A stretch of 64,000 nt of DNA from Akkermansia sp. Its GTDB lineage: Bacteria > Verrucomicrobiota > Verrucomicrobiia > Verrucomicrobiales > Akkermansiaceae. Made by a program: the position numbers and the translations under genes. The notes under the pieces were generated by a model that ran no database searches, had not been told where the DNA came from, and saw only the letters and a list, made by a program, of their open reading frames with translations. The stretch is from positions 1 through 64,000 of the forward strand of contig JAFSEZ010000033.1 of NCBI GenBank assembly GCA_017435505.1, read 5' to 3'. Below, in pieces: positions 18,761 through 27,030 of the stretch (positions within the stretch are counted from its first letter, which is position 1; every line of letters begins with the position of its first letter).

Positions 18761-19837
18761 ATGAACCTCTCCATCACTGAAGTTCTCGGGCTCACCGGAG
18801 GTAAGCTTCTCAACACGACTCCGGAGGTTGAAATCTCCGGAGTCGCTACATTAGCAGAGGCCACTCCCGGTGAAGTATCTTTCCTTGGGAACGAGAAATA
18901 TTTCAAGGACTTCTTAGCAACCAAGGCAAGCCTCGTGCTGGTGCCCCCCTCGCTCCCCGAATACCCGGAAAACGTATGCTTTATTGAGGTCGATAATCCC
19001 TCTCTGGCATTCAATGCGCTAGTGGAGCATTTCATGAAGGCCGCCAATGACTTTGAGCCCGGCATTTCCCCTCAAGCCATTGTAGATCCTACCGCCATCA
19101 TCGATGCCACCAAAGTACGTGTAGCAGCAGGAGCCATTATTGAAGCCGGAGCAAGCATCGGCGATGGCTCCGATATTGGTGCAGGTTGCTATATTGGCAA
19201 ATCAGCCGTGATAGGCAAAGACTGCAAGCTCTATCCGCGTGTAGTCGTGCGAGAACGCTGCATTTTGGGCAACAACGTTGTCATACAACCCGGCGCTGTC
19301 ATCGGATCCGATGGTTTCGGCTTCTTGCTTAACAAGGAAACAGGCCGCTACGAAACTGTGGATCAAGTGGGTATCGTTGTCATCGAAGACAATGTGGATA
19401 TTGGCGCGAACACAACCATAGACCGCGCTCGCTTTGGCCGTACCGTAATCGGAGAAGGTTCCAAAATTGATAATTTGGTACAAATCGGCCACAATGTCAC
19501 CATTGGTAAGCACACGGTTATCGTCTCCCAAAGCGGCATTGCAGGCAGCACGCATGTGGGTGATTATGTGACGATTGCTGCCCAGTGTGGCATCGCCGGA
19601 CACCTCACCATCGGCGATAAAGCAATCTTAGCAGCTCGCACGGGTGTCATGTCAGATTTGGAGGGCGGACAACCCTATTGGGGTGCCCCGGCTTCCCCCT
19701 TTGCAGAGGCTCGCAAACAATTCGTAGCCATCCGCAAATTGCCTGAGGCATTCAAGGAACTGCGTCAGCTTAAAAAGCAGGCAGATGAGATTCGCAAGAT
19801 GATTGAAGAAGCCATCGGAGCCACCGGCGAGGCCTGA
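18761..19837 (+). CDS. lpxD: UDP-3-O-acylglucosamine N-acyltransferase LpxD
   Basis: Third step of lipid A synthesis: adds an acyl chain from acyl-ACP to UDP-3-O-acyl-glucosamine. 358 aa. An N-terminal uridine-binding domain (1-105) is followed by a left-handed beta-helix made of hexapeptide repeats (about 110-310). The helix carries QIGHNV, whose His is the catalytic base in the family, and a C-terminal helix ends the protein. The ATG at 18761 lies beyond the ompH stop; an upstream in-frame start would lie inside ompH. No Shine-Dalgarno is visible. Confidence 0.95.
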   Translation: MNLSITEVLGLTGGKLLNTTPEVEISGVATLAEATPGEVSFLGNEKYFKDFLATKASLVLVPPSLPEYPENVCFIEVDNPSLAFNALVEHFMKAANDFEPGISPQAIVDPTAIIDATKVRVAAGAIIEAGASIGDGSDIGAGCYIGKSAVIGKDCKLYPRVVVRERCILGNNVVIQPGAVIGSDGFGFLLNKETGRYETVDQVGIVVIEDNVDIGANTTIDRARFGRTVIGEGSKIDNLVQIGHNVTIGKHTVIVSQSGIAGSTHVGDYVTIAAQCGIAGHLTIGDKAILAARTGVMSDLEGGQPYWGAPASPFAEARKQFVAIRKLPEAFKELRQLKKQADEIRKMIEEAIGATGEA

Positions 19838-19857
19838 CATCCCCTTCACTCGAATCA

Positions 19858-19897
19858 ACACCTGTATACCATGGTTGGTATACAGGTGTTTTTATTT
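19858..19897 (+). terminator. lpxD terminator
   Basis: A perfect 14-bp stem (19858-19871/19876-19889) with a 4-base loop, followed by TTTTATTT. Confidence 0.9.
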
Positions 19898-19938
19898 GTA
19901 AATGGAGGACATTTATTTAAGGAGATTTGATTTCTTAT

Positions 19939-19967
19939 TTGCAAAAGCCCCATCTATGTGATAGAAT
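19939..19967 (+). promoter_or_regulatory. Promoter of the LptF/G permease gene
   Basis: TTGCAA (19939-19944), 17-bp spacer ending TGTGA, TAGAAT (19962-19967). An AAGGAGG stands at 19983-19989, 15 bp before the ATG, rather far for a ribosome site. Confidence 0.65.
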
Positions 19968-20004
19968 GCCACGCATAGCCCCAAGGAGGGATACCTCATT
20001 CTGC

Positions 20005-21237
20005 ATGAAAACGATTGACCGATACATCTTACGCCAGTTGATAAGCGTCACCTTTCTTGGCGTTTTATCGTTGACTTTGTTGATGTTACTGGGGCAATTA
20101 TTCAAGGAACTTCATTCTCTTTTGGTGGAGAGTGGTGCCCCCCCCAGCATAGTGATTGATTTCATATTGCAGGTTATCCCCTTCTCGCTGACGTTCTCCG
20201 TACCGTGGGGCTTCCTGACAGCTGTTCTGTTGGTCTATGGCCGATTGGCAGCAGATAACGAGCTCACGTCCATGCGCATGGCGGGCTTGAGCTTATGGCG
20301 GCTGAGTGCCCCGGCTATCGGCATGGGAATTGTCCTCTCCGGCCTGTGCTATTACATTAACATTGAAGTAGCCCCCCACGGAAAGCAAGCCATGACAGAG
20401 CTTGTACTTAAAGCAGCCATGGACAATCCCCGCAATCTGCTCAGTTCCGGCCAAGGGGCTACCAAGCTGGATAAGATTCAACTTTATACAGAAGGAAAGT
20501 CCGGCGATATCATCTACGGTGTGCACATGTATCCCTTGAAAGATGGTAAAGGCATGGGCGTTGCTGATTTCCATGCCATCCACGCCCAATCTGCCACGAT
20601 CGGTGAGTTTGATTTGAAGACACGTATGCTTCAGCTCACGCTGCACAAGGCTACAATCGAGCATTGCGGAGATGACAACATCACAGACTTGCCAACGATT
20701 GAAGAACTGCCTTTGCGCATCCACATTCCTATTCGTACGCGCCGAAAGTTCAAGCCCAATCGTTTCACCAATTCTGAAATTGCAGCAGAATTAAGGCATC
20801 TTGAGGTAACAAAGCTTGTTGATGCCAAGAGTATGGAAAAGCACAAGAACGTTGCCGTGCTCGACCCCACCTTCCCCTGTGCAGACTTGCTTTGGGAAGC
20901 AGCTTACACAGACGCACGCCGCTACGCTAAGGAGCTGAACAAGAAAAATGAACGCGCTTTCCGAACAGAAGGTGTGCAACGAGCTTCATTCGCCTGTGCC
21001 TGTATTGTTTTCTCTCTCATTGGTGTACCGCTTGCCATTACGGCACGCCGCAAAGACACCTCCACCGGCTTTGCTCTCGGCATCATTGTGGCCGCCGTTT
21101 ACTTCGTTGCACTTGTTTTCTGTGAGCTTTCCCGCAAATCCGGCGGCATAACCCCCTATATCGTGCTCTGGATTCCCAATGTGCTGTGCGCAGCATACGC
21201 TATCTGGCAACACCAAAAGGCCAAGTATCGCGGCTAA
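20005..21237 (+). CDS. LptF/LptG-family LPS export permease
   Basis: Transmembrane half of the LptB2FG transporter that lifts lipopolysaccharide out of the inner membrane. 410 aa: an N-terminal helix and three spans (about 13-115), a periplasmic beta-jellyroll (about 120-290), then three further spans near the C-terminus (ITARRKDTSTGFALGI). The YjgP/YjgQ opening IDRYILRQLI is clear. Only one such permease is in the window, so F versus G is not decided. Its stop overlaps that of the convergent gene at 21234 by 4 bp. Confidence 0.88.
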   Translation: MKTIDRYILRQLISVTFLGVLSLTLLMLLGQLFKELHSLLVESGAPPSIVIDFILQVIPFSLTFSVPWGFLTAVLLVYGRLAADNELTSMRMAGLSLWRLSAPAIGMGIVLSGLCYYINIEVAPHGKQAMTELVLKAAMDNPRNLLSSGQGATKLDKIQLYTEGKSGDIIYGVHMYPLKDGKGMGVADFHAIHAQSATIGEFDLKTRMLQLTLHKATIEHCGDDNITDLPTIEELPLRIHIPIRTRRKFKPNRFTNSEIAAELRHLEVTKLVDAKSMEKHKNVAVLDPTFPCADLLWEAAYTDARRYAKELNKKNERAFRTEGVQRASFACACIVFSLIGVPLAITARRKDTSTGFALGIIVAAVYFVALVFCELSRKSGGITPYIVLWIPNVLCAAYAIWQHQKAKYRG

Positions 21238-21650
21238 CGGCTCAATAGTTGCCGAAACTCGGCATCATGCGCAAATCTGCGATAGGTTTCTTTGAATATC
21301 CGGGCATCGTGTATGCCCAGCTCGTGCTTTAAGCGCAGCCAGCGTCTGTTCCATCCCCTGGGTAAAATGGATGCCTCCACCAACCCCACATAACCAACTT
21401 TTTGCATCCACATCTTGGCTGGTTCAGGCAGTTGCGAGCCGGTGGAAAGAGGCGTTGCTTCAAGCACATCCCGCCATATCCAACGCTTTAATTCATTAAA
21501 ACTCACGCCGCCCCACAACATCAGAGCGACAGCAGCTGCGCATGCAGCGTGTTCTTCTGTCTCTAAGCATGCCACCATCTGTCTTATTTGGCATAAACTT
21601 AAATATTCTCGGGTTGAAGCAGTTTGAGAGGAAAAAGGTAAAGTTGCCAT
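21234..21650 (-). CDS. Degenerate tyrosine-recombinase-like protein
   Basis: 138 aa, short for an integrase. ALMLWGGVSFNELKRWIWRD lines up with the ALLLTGLRISELLALRWSDI box of phage integrases, but the catalytic Arg is replaced (G-V-S instead of G-L-R). RGWNRRWLRLKHELGIHD and FKETYRRFAHD line up with the second box, again without the His-x-x-Arg pair and with no catalytic Tyr that I can place. It is probably an inactive relative with another role, or a relic. The similarity is weak and is my own reading. It converges with the LptF/G gene. Confidence 0.5.
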   Translation of the reverse strand: MATLPFSSQTASTREYLSLCQIRQMVACLETEEHAACAAAVALMLWGGVSFNELKRWIWRDVLEATPLSTGSQLPEPAKMWMQKVGYVGLVEASILPRGWNRRWLRLKHELGIHDARIFKETYRRFAHDAEFRQLLSR

Positions 21651-21820
21651 GTAAGCATCTTACAGAATCAGCGCTTACGGGTCATACACCCCCCTCTTTG
21701 AGTTTTATAAAACGTTCATATTTCACACCTTTCACTTTTTCACCGTTTTGTTATTATTATTTTTTCGTTGTACGATTCCGGCTTCATAAGGTAAAATTCG
21801 CAATTTTCTTCATTTGCAGC

Positions 21821-21849
21821 TTGCAAAAAGAGGGATAACCTGCTATATA
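21821..21849 (+). promoter_or_regulatory. Pseudopilin promoter
   Basis: TTGCAA (21821-21826), 17-bp spacer, TATATA (21844-21849), within an AT-rich 200-bp stretch; 26 bp to the ATG. Confidence 0.6.
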
Positions 21850-21875
21850 GAGAGTCAGCTACACCGCATATTCGC

Positions 21876-22634
21876 ATGAAATTATCTCCATTCAAGAAAA
21901 ACAGGAAGGGTGGTTTCACCCTTATCGAATTGATGGTCGTGATTGCCATTCTCGCAACACTGGCCGCCGTGGGTTATGGTCCTATCATGGATCACATGAA
22001 CGATGGTGACCGCCAGATGGCAAGCTCCAACCTCAAGACCCTTTCGACCATCATGCAGCAGTTCAAGACGGACAACGGCAGCTATCCCTGCGATGCCACA
22101 GCCGACAAGCTGCTGGAAGCTCAGCCCGACTACAACTTCGGTGAACTCAAGGGGGACTACTCCAACGCATACTTCCGCCAGATATATTACACCCGCTCCA
22201 ACACCACGGAAAAGAACTTCTATGCCAAGGTAAACTGCGCAGGCAAGATGACCAAGGAAGCTGATGATAAACTGGCCAACGGCCGTGCACTTGAACGCGG
22301 CGAGAACGGTTTGTCCTACGTGATGAAGAAAGACTCCAGCGATGAGACCATCAAAGCCAGCGTAACAGCCAGCAACGCACCGCTTGCAATCAGCTCCGTA
22401 TACCCTGCCGACAAGCCCTACTCCGGAGAGAAGGTGGTGTATGACCTCAACTCTTTCGGTGGCCACGTGTTCGTGCTGAAGTGTGATGGTTCCGTCTCCG
22501 ACATGAAGGATGACGACATTGCCGAGGACGAAAACGATGATGAAAAAGGCACCATGGCCAAGGAGATCTTCCCCGAAACCAAGCGTGGTCGCGCAACAGC
22601 CGGCCAGTACATGGTTCTCTCTCCTGAGCTCTAA
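21876..22634 (+). CDS. Type II/IV pseudopilin-like protein with prepilin N-terminus
   Basis: 252 aa. The start carries a type III signal sequence: basic leader KKNRKGG, cleavage before FTLIELMVVIAILATLAA with Glu at mature position 5. A helix with a SNLKTLSTIMQQFKTDNGSYP stretch follows, as in type II secretion major pseudopilins, and then a variable domain with two cysteines far apart (C in YPCDAT and VNCAG) and a third in LKCDG. Verrucomicrobiota and Planctomycetota carry many such paralogues, often without a known pilus. No secretion genes are nearby, and it is a single-gene unit with its own promoter and terminator. Confidence 0.85.
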   Translation: MKLSPFKKNRKGGFTLIELMVVIAILATLAAVGYGPIMDHMNDGDRQMASSNLKTLSTIMQQFKTDNGSYPCDATADKLLEAQPDYNFGELKGDYSNAYFRQIYYTRSNTTEKNFYAKVNCAGKMTKEADDKLANGRALERGENGLSYVMKKDSSDETIKASVTASNAPLAISSVYPADKPYSGEKVVYDLNSFGGHVFVLKCDGSVSDMKDDDIAEDENDDEKGTMAKEIFPETKRGRATAGQYMVLSPEL

Positions 22635-22661
22635 TAATAAAAAAGATTATATTGCATAACC

Positions 22662-22697
22662 AAAACCGCGCCGATGCAACATCGGCGCGGTTTTTTA
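22662..22697. terminator. Bidirectional terminator between pseudopilin and ispH
   Basis: A 15-bp perfect stem (22662-22676/22680-22694) with a 3-base loop, A-rich on the left and T-rich on the right, serves both converging genes. Confidence 0.9.
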
Positions 22698-22719
22698 TTT
22701 GAAAAATATCAACAAAGAA

Positions 22720-23910
22720 TTAGCCCTGACGCAAGCTGAGGAGGCGCGAAATAACCTGCTCTATCACATTATCCGGGCAAGAGGCACCCGCAGTAATGCC
22801 GATATGGCACTGCATGGCAGGATGCATCAGCGCAGGCGGCAGCTGGCAGATGTGCTCACATTTGGTCACGAGATCGAAACATTGAATTTTCTCCTTATCC
22901 AGCAAACAATCCGCAGACTTGATAAAGAATGTGGGTACGCGCAAGGATGCGATGTGGGCCAAATGAGTAGTGTTGGAGCTGTTGTATCCCCCTACAATGA
23001 ACATGGCATCAAGCGGTTTATCCAGCAATTCGTAGAGTGCATTCTGTCGGTCTTGAGTAGCACCGCATATCGTGTCGAAGAGATAGCAACGCTCAGCATT
23101 GCCATCACGCTTCTCAACAGCCTCTCGTATCATTTGCTGAATTTTTGCAGTCTCGTCCTTGAGCATGGTCGTCTGGTTTGCCACTCCGACATTCAACAAA
23201 TGAAGATTGGGATCAAATCCGGGCGATGTGCAATCTTTAAAGCGCTCCAGGAAAATATCACGGTCACCTTTTCCTTCGATGTAATCAGCTACTGCGCGCG
23301 CATCATCTTCACTGAATATGACAATGAAATGCCCCAACCCATCATCTCCGCGCGAATGGGATGCAGTGGCAATGCTCTCCTCATGGCGAACTTTGCCATG
23401 AATAATGCTGGTAATTCCTTTGCGCGCATAGTTGCGCACACGATGCCACACCTTGACCACATTGCCACAAGTGGAATCAACGAGTTGCACACCCTTGGCT
23501 TCCAAGAACTCCCGCATTTGAACAGATACCCCAAAGGCGGGCATGATGACAATATCTTCCGACCTGAGTCCGGCATATCTCTCATCACTGAGATTCCATG
23601 GTAAATGCAAAAGCCCCATAGCATCCAGGCGGGCGTTGACTTCGGGGTTGTGGATAATTTCTCCAATGAGCCATATACGCTTATCAGGGAACAAACGGCA
23701 CGTGGCATAGGCAATTTCGATGGCACGTTTCACACCATCGCAAAAACCAAAAGCAGAGGCTAAGCTAATTTGAAGTTTGCCCTGTCGGAACACATTGCCG
23801 GAGGCAATGATGGACTCTACCAAGGAGCTGCGATACTGTGCTACATCAGCCTGAACCTGTTCCATCACCTCCGGGCGGCGAACGTTGATGGGTTTGTTGC
23901 CATTCTTCAT
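22720..23910 (-). CDS. ispH: 4-hydroxy-3-methylbut-2-enyl diphosphate reductase IspH
   Basis: Last step of the MEP pathway: reduces HMBPP to IPP and DMAPP with a 4Fe-4S cluster. 396 aa. The three cluster cysteines are in AFGFCDGVKRA, VDSTCGNVVK and AGASCPDNVI. At nearly 400 aa, with about 50 residues before the first cysteine box and an insertion in the middle, it resembles the long plant/cyanobacterial form rather than the roughly 315-aa E. coli form. The ATG at 23910 is preferred to the TTG at 23946 because the promoter -10 box ends 7 bp upstream of it. Confidence 0.92.
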   Translation of the reverse strand: MKNGNKPINVRRPEVMEQVQADVAQYRSSLVESIIASGNVFRQGKLQISLASAFGFCDGVKRAIEIAYATCRLFPDKRIWLIGEIIHNPEVNARLDAMGLLHLPWNLSDERYAGLRSEDIVIMPAFGVSVQMREFLEAKGVQLVDSTCGNVVKVWHRVRNYARKGITSIIHGKVRHEESIATASHSRGDDGLGHFIVIFSEDDARAVADYIEGKGDRDIFLERFKDCTSPGFDPNLHLLNVGVANQTTMLKDETAKIQQMIREAVEKRDGNAERCYLFDTICGATQDRQNALYELLDKPLDAMFIVGGYNSSNTTHLAHIASLRVPTFFIKSADCLLDKEKIQCFDLVTKCEHICQLPPALMHPAMQCHIGITAGASCPDNVIEQVISRLLSLRQG

Positions 23911-23917
23911 GAGCTGG

Positions 23918-23946
23918 AGTATGCCATAAAAGCGTCCGGGAAGCAA
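23918..23946 (-). promoter_or_regulatory. ispH promoter (leaderless type), inside a terminator
   Basis: On the minus strand TTGCTT (23946-23941), 17-bp spacer, CATACT (23923-23918), 7 bp before the ATG. The -35 box lies in the loop of the upstream gene's terminator. Confidence 0.5.
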
Positions 23947-23964
23947 GGAAAACTACCCGGACGC
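23926..23964 (-). terminator. Terminator of the Aas-like gene
   Basis: GCGTCCGGG and CCCGGACGC (9 bp, 23964-23956/23940-23932) with a 15-base loop, followed by TTTTAT on the minus strand. Confidence 0.75.
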
Positions 23965-23988
23965 CATAGCTGATGATGGGGGAAACGA

Positions 23989-26160
23989 TTAGTTGCGATC
24001 CAACCCCAAAGCTTCATTTGCAAGAATTTGGCAGCCACGCAAATCCATCTTACCGGTGGGCAACACGGGAATTGCTTCCACGGGGATAATATCGCGCGGA
24101 CTCCACAAACGGGGTATTCCCTGCTCTACTAAGTGCGTACGAATCTCATCCAAGGCTTGAGTCAGCTGCGATTGGTGCACACATGAGAGCATTACCAAAG
24201 CTTCGCCGCGCTGAGCATCCGGTACACCCACAATGGCTATGGCTCGGCCGGTAAAGCCCTCCGGCACCTGAACAAAGGCATCGATAGCGTTCTCCACCAC
24301 TTCGTGCGGTACCATTTCGCCACCTACCTTAGAGAAACGAGAGCGCCGACCGCCCAAGGTGAGGAACCCATTAAGATCGACTGTCCCCAAATCCCCCGTC
24401 TTAAACCAACCATCGCGGAAAACGGTGGCGTTCAGATCGTCTCGGCCGATGTAGCCTCGGAACACGTTTGCCCCGCGCAGCCAAATCATCCCCTGTTCTG
24501 AGAGGGGCAAAGGCTTGTCATCATCATCCGGATCCGTTAATTTTACTGCTACACCGGGCAATATCTGCCCTACGGTGCCGAACTTGCACCCCGGCACATA
24601 ATATGGCTGCTCAGGGGTGGATTCCACTCGATCAAGATTAACTGCGCATACTGGGGCCGTCTCCGTGAGCCCATACCCCTCCAATATCTCAAGGTTACAC
24701 TTCGCTGCAAATTCATCGGCCACGGCTTTCTGTAGCTTCTCTGCCCCTACCACAAAATACAGGACCGATTTATATGTACCGGAATGTGCACGGCGCAGCA
24801 TGCTACGAGCAAATGTTGGAGTCGAAACAACGAGGCTGCACTTGTATTCTTCTATCAACTCATTGAGCTTCTTTGCCTCCAATGGTGACGGATATGATAC
24901 CATAGAGAAACCATAGAGCGGCGGAAGGATGGTCGTGACAGTAAGGCCAAAACTATGGAATATAGGCAAACTGCATAAGAAACGACTCCCCACAGGCACA
25001 TCCACTCGGCTGAGCAGCTGAGTCACGTTGGCCAATACCATGCGGTGAGTAAGAGCTACCCCTTTGGGCTCTCCTGATGAGCCGGAGGTGAACAGCAACA
25101 CGGCCTCATCATCACCATGACGTGCATCCAACTTAAAGGTGCGCGCTATCACCGCCATGGGGGCAAACTTAGAGAATGCCACCCATGAGGCAATCTTCGT
25201 CATGCCAATCCCCTTAAGTATCTTGTCGATGTGCAAGATAGATTCTCCCTTTGGCCATGGGAATTGGGGGAGTTTCGTCATGAACGCGCGGGCGGTAACA
25301 AAGTGGCGTATGCCACTCTGGCGAATGATACTCTCAAAAGCAGCCTCCGATGAGGTGTAATTGACGTTTACGGGAACTATACCGGCCAAGATACAAGCAT
25401 AATTCGCAATCACGCCGGCTTTGCCCGGAGGCAAGATGATACCCAAACGCTCCTCTTTCACGTTGTCCTTCAAATAGCGAGCCAAGGCCATGGCTACCCC
25501 CAACATCTTGCCATAGGGCAGCGAAGATCCATCCATACCATCTATCAGCTCAGACTTGCTGTAATGCCGCATCCCTTCTACCAAGAGTCGCGCTATGGAT
25601 TTATCCAGAATGGGGTTACGGTTATAGGCATCGGCAGAGGCATCCAACCAAGATTCCATCACGCGTTCACCCGTCAACGGCCCGGGTGCCAACTTGGGCT
25701 GTATATTGATGCTGATGTAGTCGTAGGGTGTACTATCAGAGAACGCACGACGAAGGTTTTCGCGATAGAACCCGACAAATACGGGAATGGGAGAAATATG
25801 TAAGGCTGCCAATTGCATCATGAACGGCATGGGCACATCAGAAATGCAACCGATAATGCTGTTGGGGCGACCGGGTACAAAGATGACATCAAGCCCCTCC
25901 TGCATGATGGCAAGAAGCTTCTCGCGCAAGGTTTTACTGTTGCTGTTTCGGAAGTTGAATTTAAGCACACGCCGACTTGCCAGCTTCTTCATAATAGCCG
26001 GAGCCGGCAGCAGCACTTCCTCCACCATGTAGGCTACGTTGTCTGCGCCACCCAACAATTTTTCCAACTCCAACAAAGTTTCCGCATCAACTCTATTTGG
26101 CAGATACAGAGACGGTTGTGTTGTAATGTTATCCTTGCCGAAAACATGCACTTTAGCCAT
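23989..26160 (-). CDS. Aas-like acyl-ACP/acyl-CoA ligase with degenerate acyltransferase domain
   Basis: 723 aa, the size of E. coli Aas (719), which recycles lysophospholipids. The C-terminal two thirds is an intact AMP-forming acyl ligase: LLFTSGSSGEPKGVAL (ATP loop), GYGLTETAPV, then WFKTGDLG and the GGRRSRFSKVGGE hinge. The N-terminal about 210 residues align with the PlsC acyltransferase half, but the catalytic NHxxxxD is N-R-V-D-A-E-T (22-28) and the FPEGR box is V-P-G-R-P. Transfer by this half is therefore doubtful, and it may only bind substrate. The ATG at 26160 is set by a consensus promoter; the longer frame to 26283 runs through that promoter. Confidence 0.85.
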   Translation of the reverse strand: MAKVHVFGKDNITTQPSLYLPNRVDAETLLELEKLLGGADNVAYMVEEVLLPAPAIMKKLASRRVLKFNFRNSNSKTLREKLLAIMQEGLDVIFVPGRPNSIIGCISDVPMPFMMQLAALHISPIPVFVGFYRENLRRAFSDSTPYDYISINIQPKLAPGPLTGERVMESWLDASADAYNRNPILDKSIARLLVEGMRHYSKSELIDGMDGSSLPYGKMLGVAMALARYLKDNVKEERLGIILPPGKAGVIANYACILAGIVPVNVNYTSSEAAFESIIRQSGIRHFVTARAFMTKLPQFPWPKGESILHIDKILKGIGMTKIASWVAFSKFAPMAVIARTFKLDARHGDDEAVLLFTSGSSGEPKGVALTHRMVLANVTQLLSRVDVPVGSRFLCSLPIFHSFGLTVTTILPPLYGFSMVSYPSPLEAKKLNELIEEYKCSLVVSTPTFARSMLRRAHSGTYKSVLYFVVGAEKLQKAVADEFAAKCNLEILEGYGLTETAPVCAVNLDRVESTPEQPYYVPGCKFGTVGQILPGVAVKLTDPDDDDKPLPLSEQGMIWLRGANVFRGYIGRDDLNATVFRDGWFKTGDLGTVDLNGFLTLGGRRSRFSKVGGEMVPHEVVENAIDAFVQVPEGFTGRAIAIVGVPDAQRGEALVMLSCVHQSQLTQALDEIRTHLVEQGIPRLWSPRDIIPVEAIPVLPTGKMDLRGCQILANEALGLDRN

Positions 26161-26169
26161 AACACTTGT

Positions 26170-26198
26170 ATTATACTTCTTTCCTAGAGTTATGTCAA
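26170..26198 (-). promoter_or_regulatory. Consensus promoter of the Aas-like gene (leaderless type)
   Basis: On the minus strand TTGACA (26198-26193), exactly 17 bp, TATAAT (26175-26170): a perfect sigma-70 promoter. The ATG follows after 9 bp. Confidence 0.85.
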
Positions 26199-26218
26199 CT
26201 TTCCCTTTCATTTTCTTT

Positions 26219-26256
26219 ACAAAAATTGCGCTGCCTCCGCAAAAACACTTGCGGAG
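26219..26256 (-). terminator. Possible terminator of the anti-sigma-like gene
   Basis: CTCCGCAA/TTGCGGAG (26235-26242/26249-26256) makes an 8-bp hairpin. The T run comes about 9 bases later, so it is a weak candidate. Confidence 0.4.
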
Positions 26257-26323
26257 CAACACACCTCCGGCGTAAGAAAACAAGAAGGGACTACGCCATA
26301 AAATAGTAGAGGCTTTTGCCCAA

Positions 26324-26923
26324 TCAGAAAGCCAAATTAGTAGTCAGTGAGGGGAAATCAGAATCCATGCCGGATGGCAACCCCATATTAACAGGCCGAG
26401 AGGAAGATACATAAAGCACATCACTTTCATCCTGTATTGCATAAGCAACTTTGTTTCGCGCAAGTGACAAACGGTTACGGGAAAAGGATTTGTTTTCCGT
26501 TTCGCCCACAGAGATAGCATCAAAATTATCTTGTGTCTCAAAATCGATGTCCTCCAGAGAACGGTTCATGTTGTCAACAAGAGCCGCGTCACCGACAAAA
26601 GATGCCTTATTGGCAAACTCCTCGTTGTTGTTCTGCAATGAATAGATGCCCAACGCAATCATACCTGCGCCAAGAGTCGATGCGCTGTATGCCAATTTTC
26701 GCCCGACGAGATTGGAAAGGAATTGCCGGACATGTTCCCATAAGAGAGTGCGAGCAGGACGACAAACAGCCTCGCGGGCAATGCGTTCATGAAAATCATA
26801 CAAGAAGCGCTCCTCAAAATGAGCTTCAGGCGTTGCCTCCTTACGAAGCGAAGTCAATAGAGCTACCAAATCTGTTTCACTCAACGAATCAACGGAGGTT
26901 TTACCTGTGTGATGATCTTCCAT
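26324..26923 (-). CDS. Anti-sigma-factor-like single-span membrane protein
   Basis: 199 aa, not firmly assigned. A charged cytoplasmic part (1-75) holds the segment EERFLYDFHERIAREA, one hydrophobic span lies at about 78-96 (TLGAGMIALGIYSL) and the rest is a polar periplasmic tail. This layout, and the FHER segment, recall the small membrane anti-sigma proteins that follow ECF sigma genes in Verrucomicrobiota. No sigma factor is next to it: upstream is the end of hemA, 107 bp away. The role is inferred from layout only. Confidence 0.6.
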   Translation of the reverse strand: MEDHHTGKTSVDSLSETDLVALLTSLRKEATPEAHFEERFLYDFHERIAREAVCRPARTLLWEHVRQFLSNLVGRKLAYSASTLGAGMIALGIYSLQNNNEEFANKASFVGDAALVDNMNRSLEDIDFETQDNFDAISVGETENKSFSRNRLSLARNKVAYAIQDESDVLYVSSSRPVNMGLPSGMDSDFPSLTTNLAF

Positions 26924-27030
26924 ACAGCGGGGTGGTGATAGTTATTGAGAAATGCGGCCTCTATGTGTAGACACAAATTAACATCTTTTGTTCAAAAAAA
27001 ACACAAAAAAATCACTTTTTTTGAAAGAAT

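Noticed and set aside
21234..21650. Active phage integrase
   Set aside because: Too short and without the catalytic Arg, His-x-x-Arg or Tyr; kept only as a degenerate relative.
22699..23604. A 301-codon plus-strand frame opposite ispH
   Set aside because: The minus-strand frame contains all three IspH cysteine boxes; the plus frame has no known motif and starts within the terminator region.
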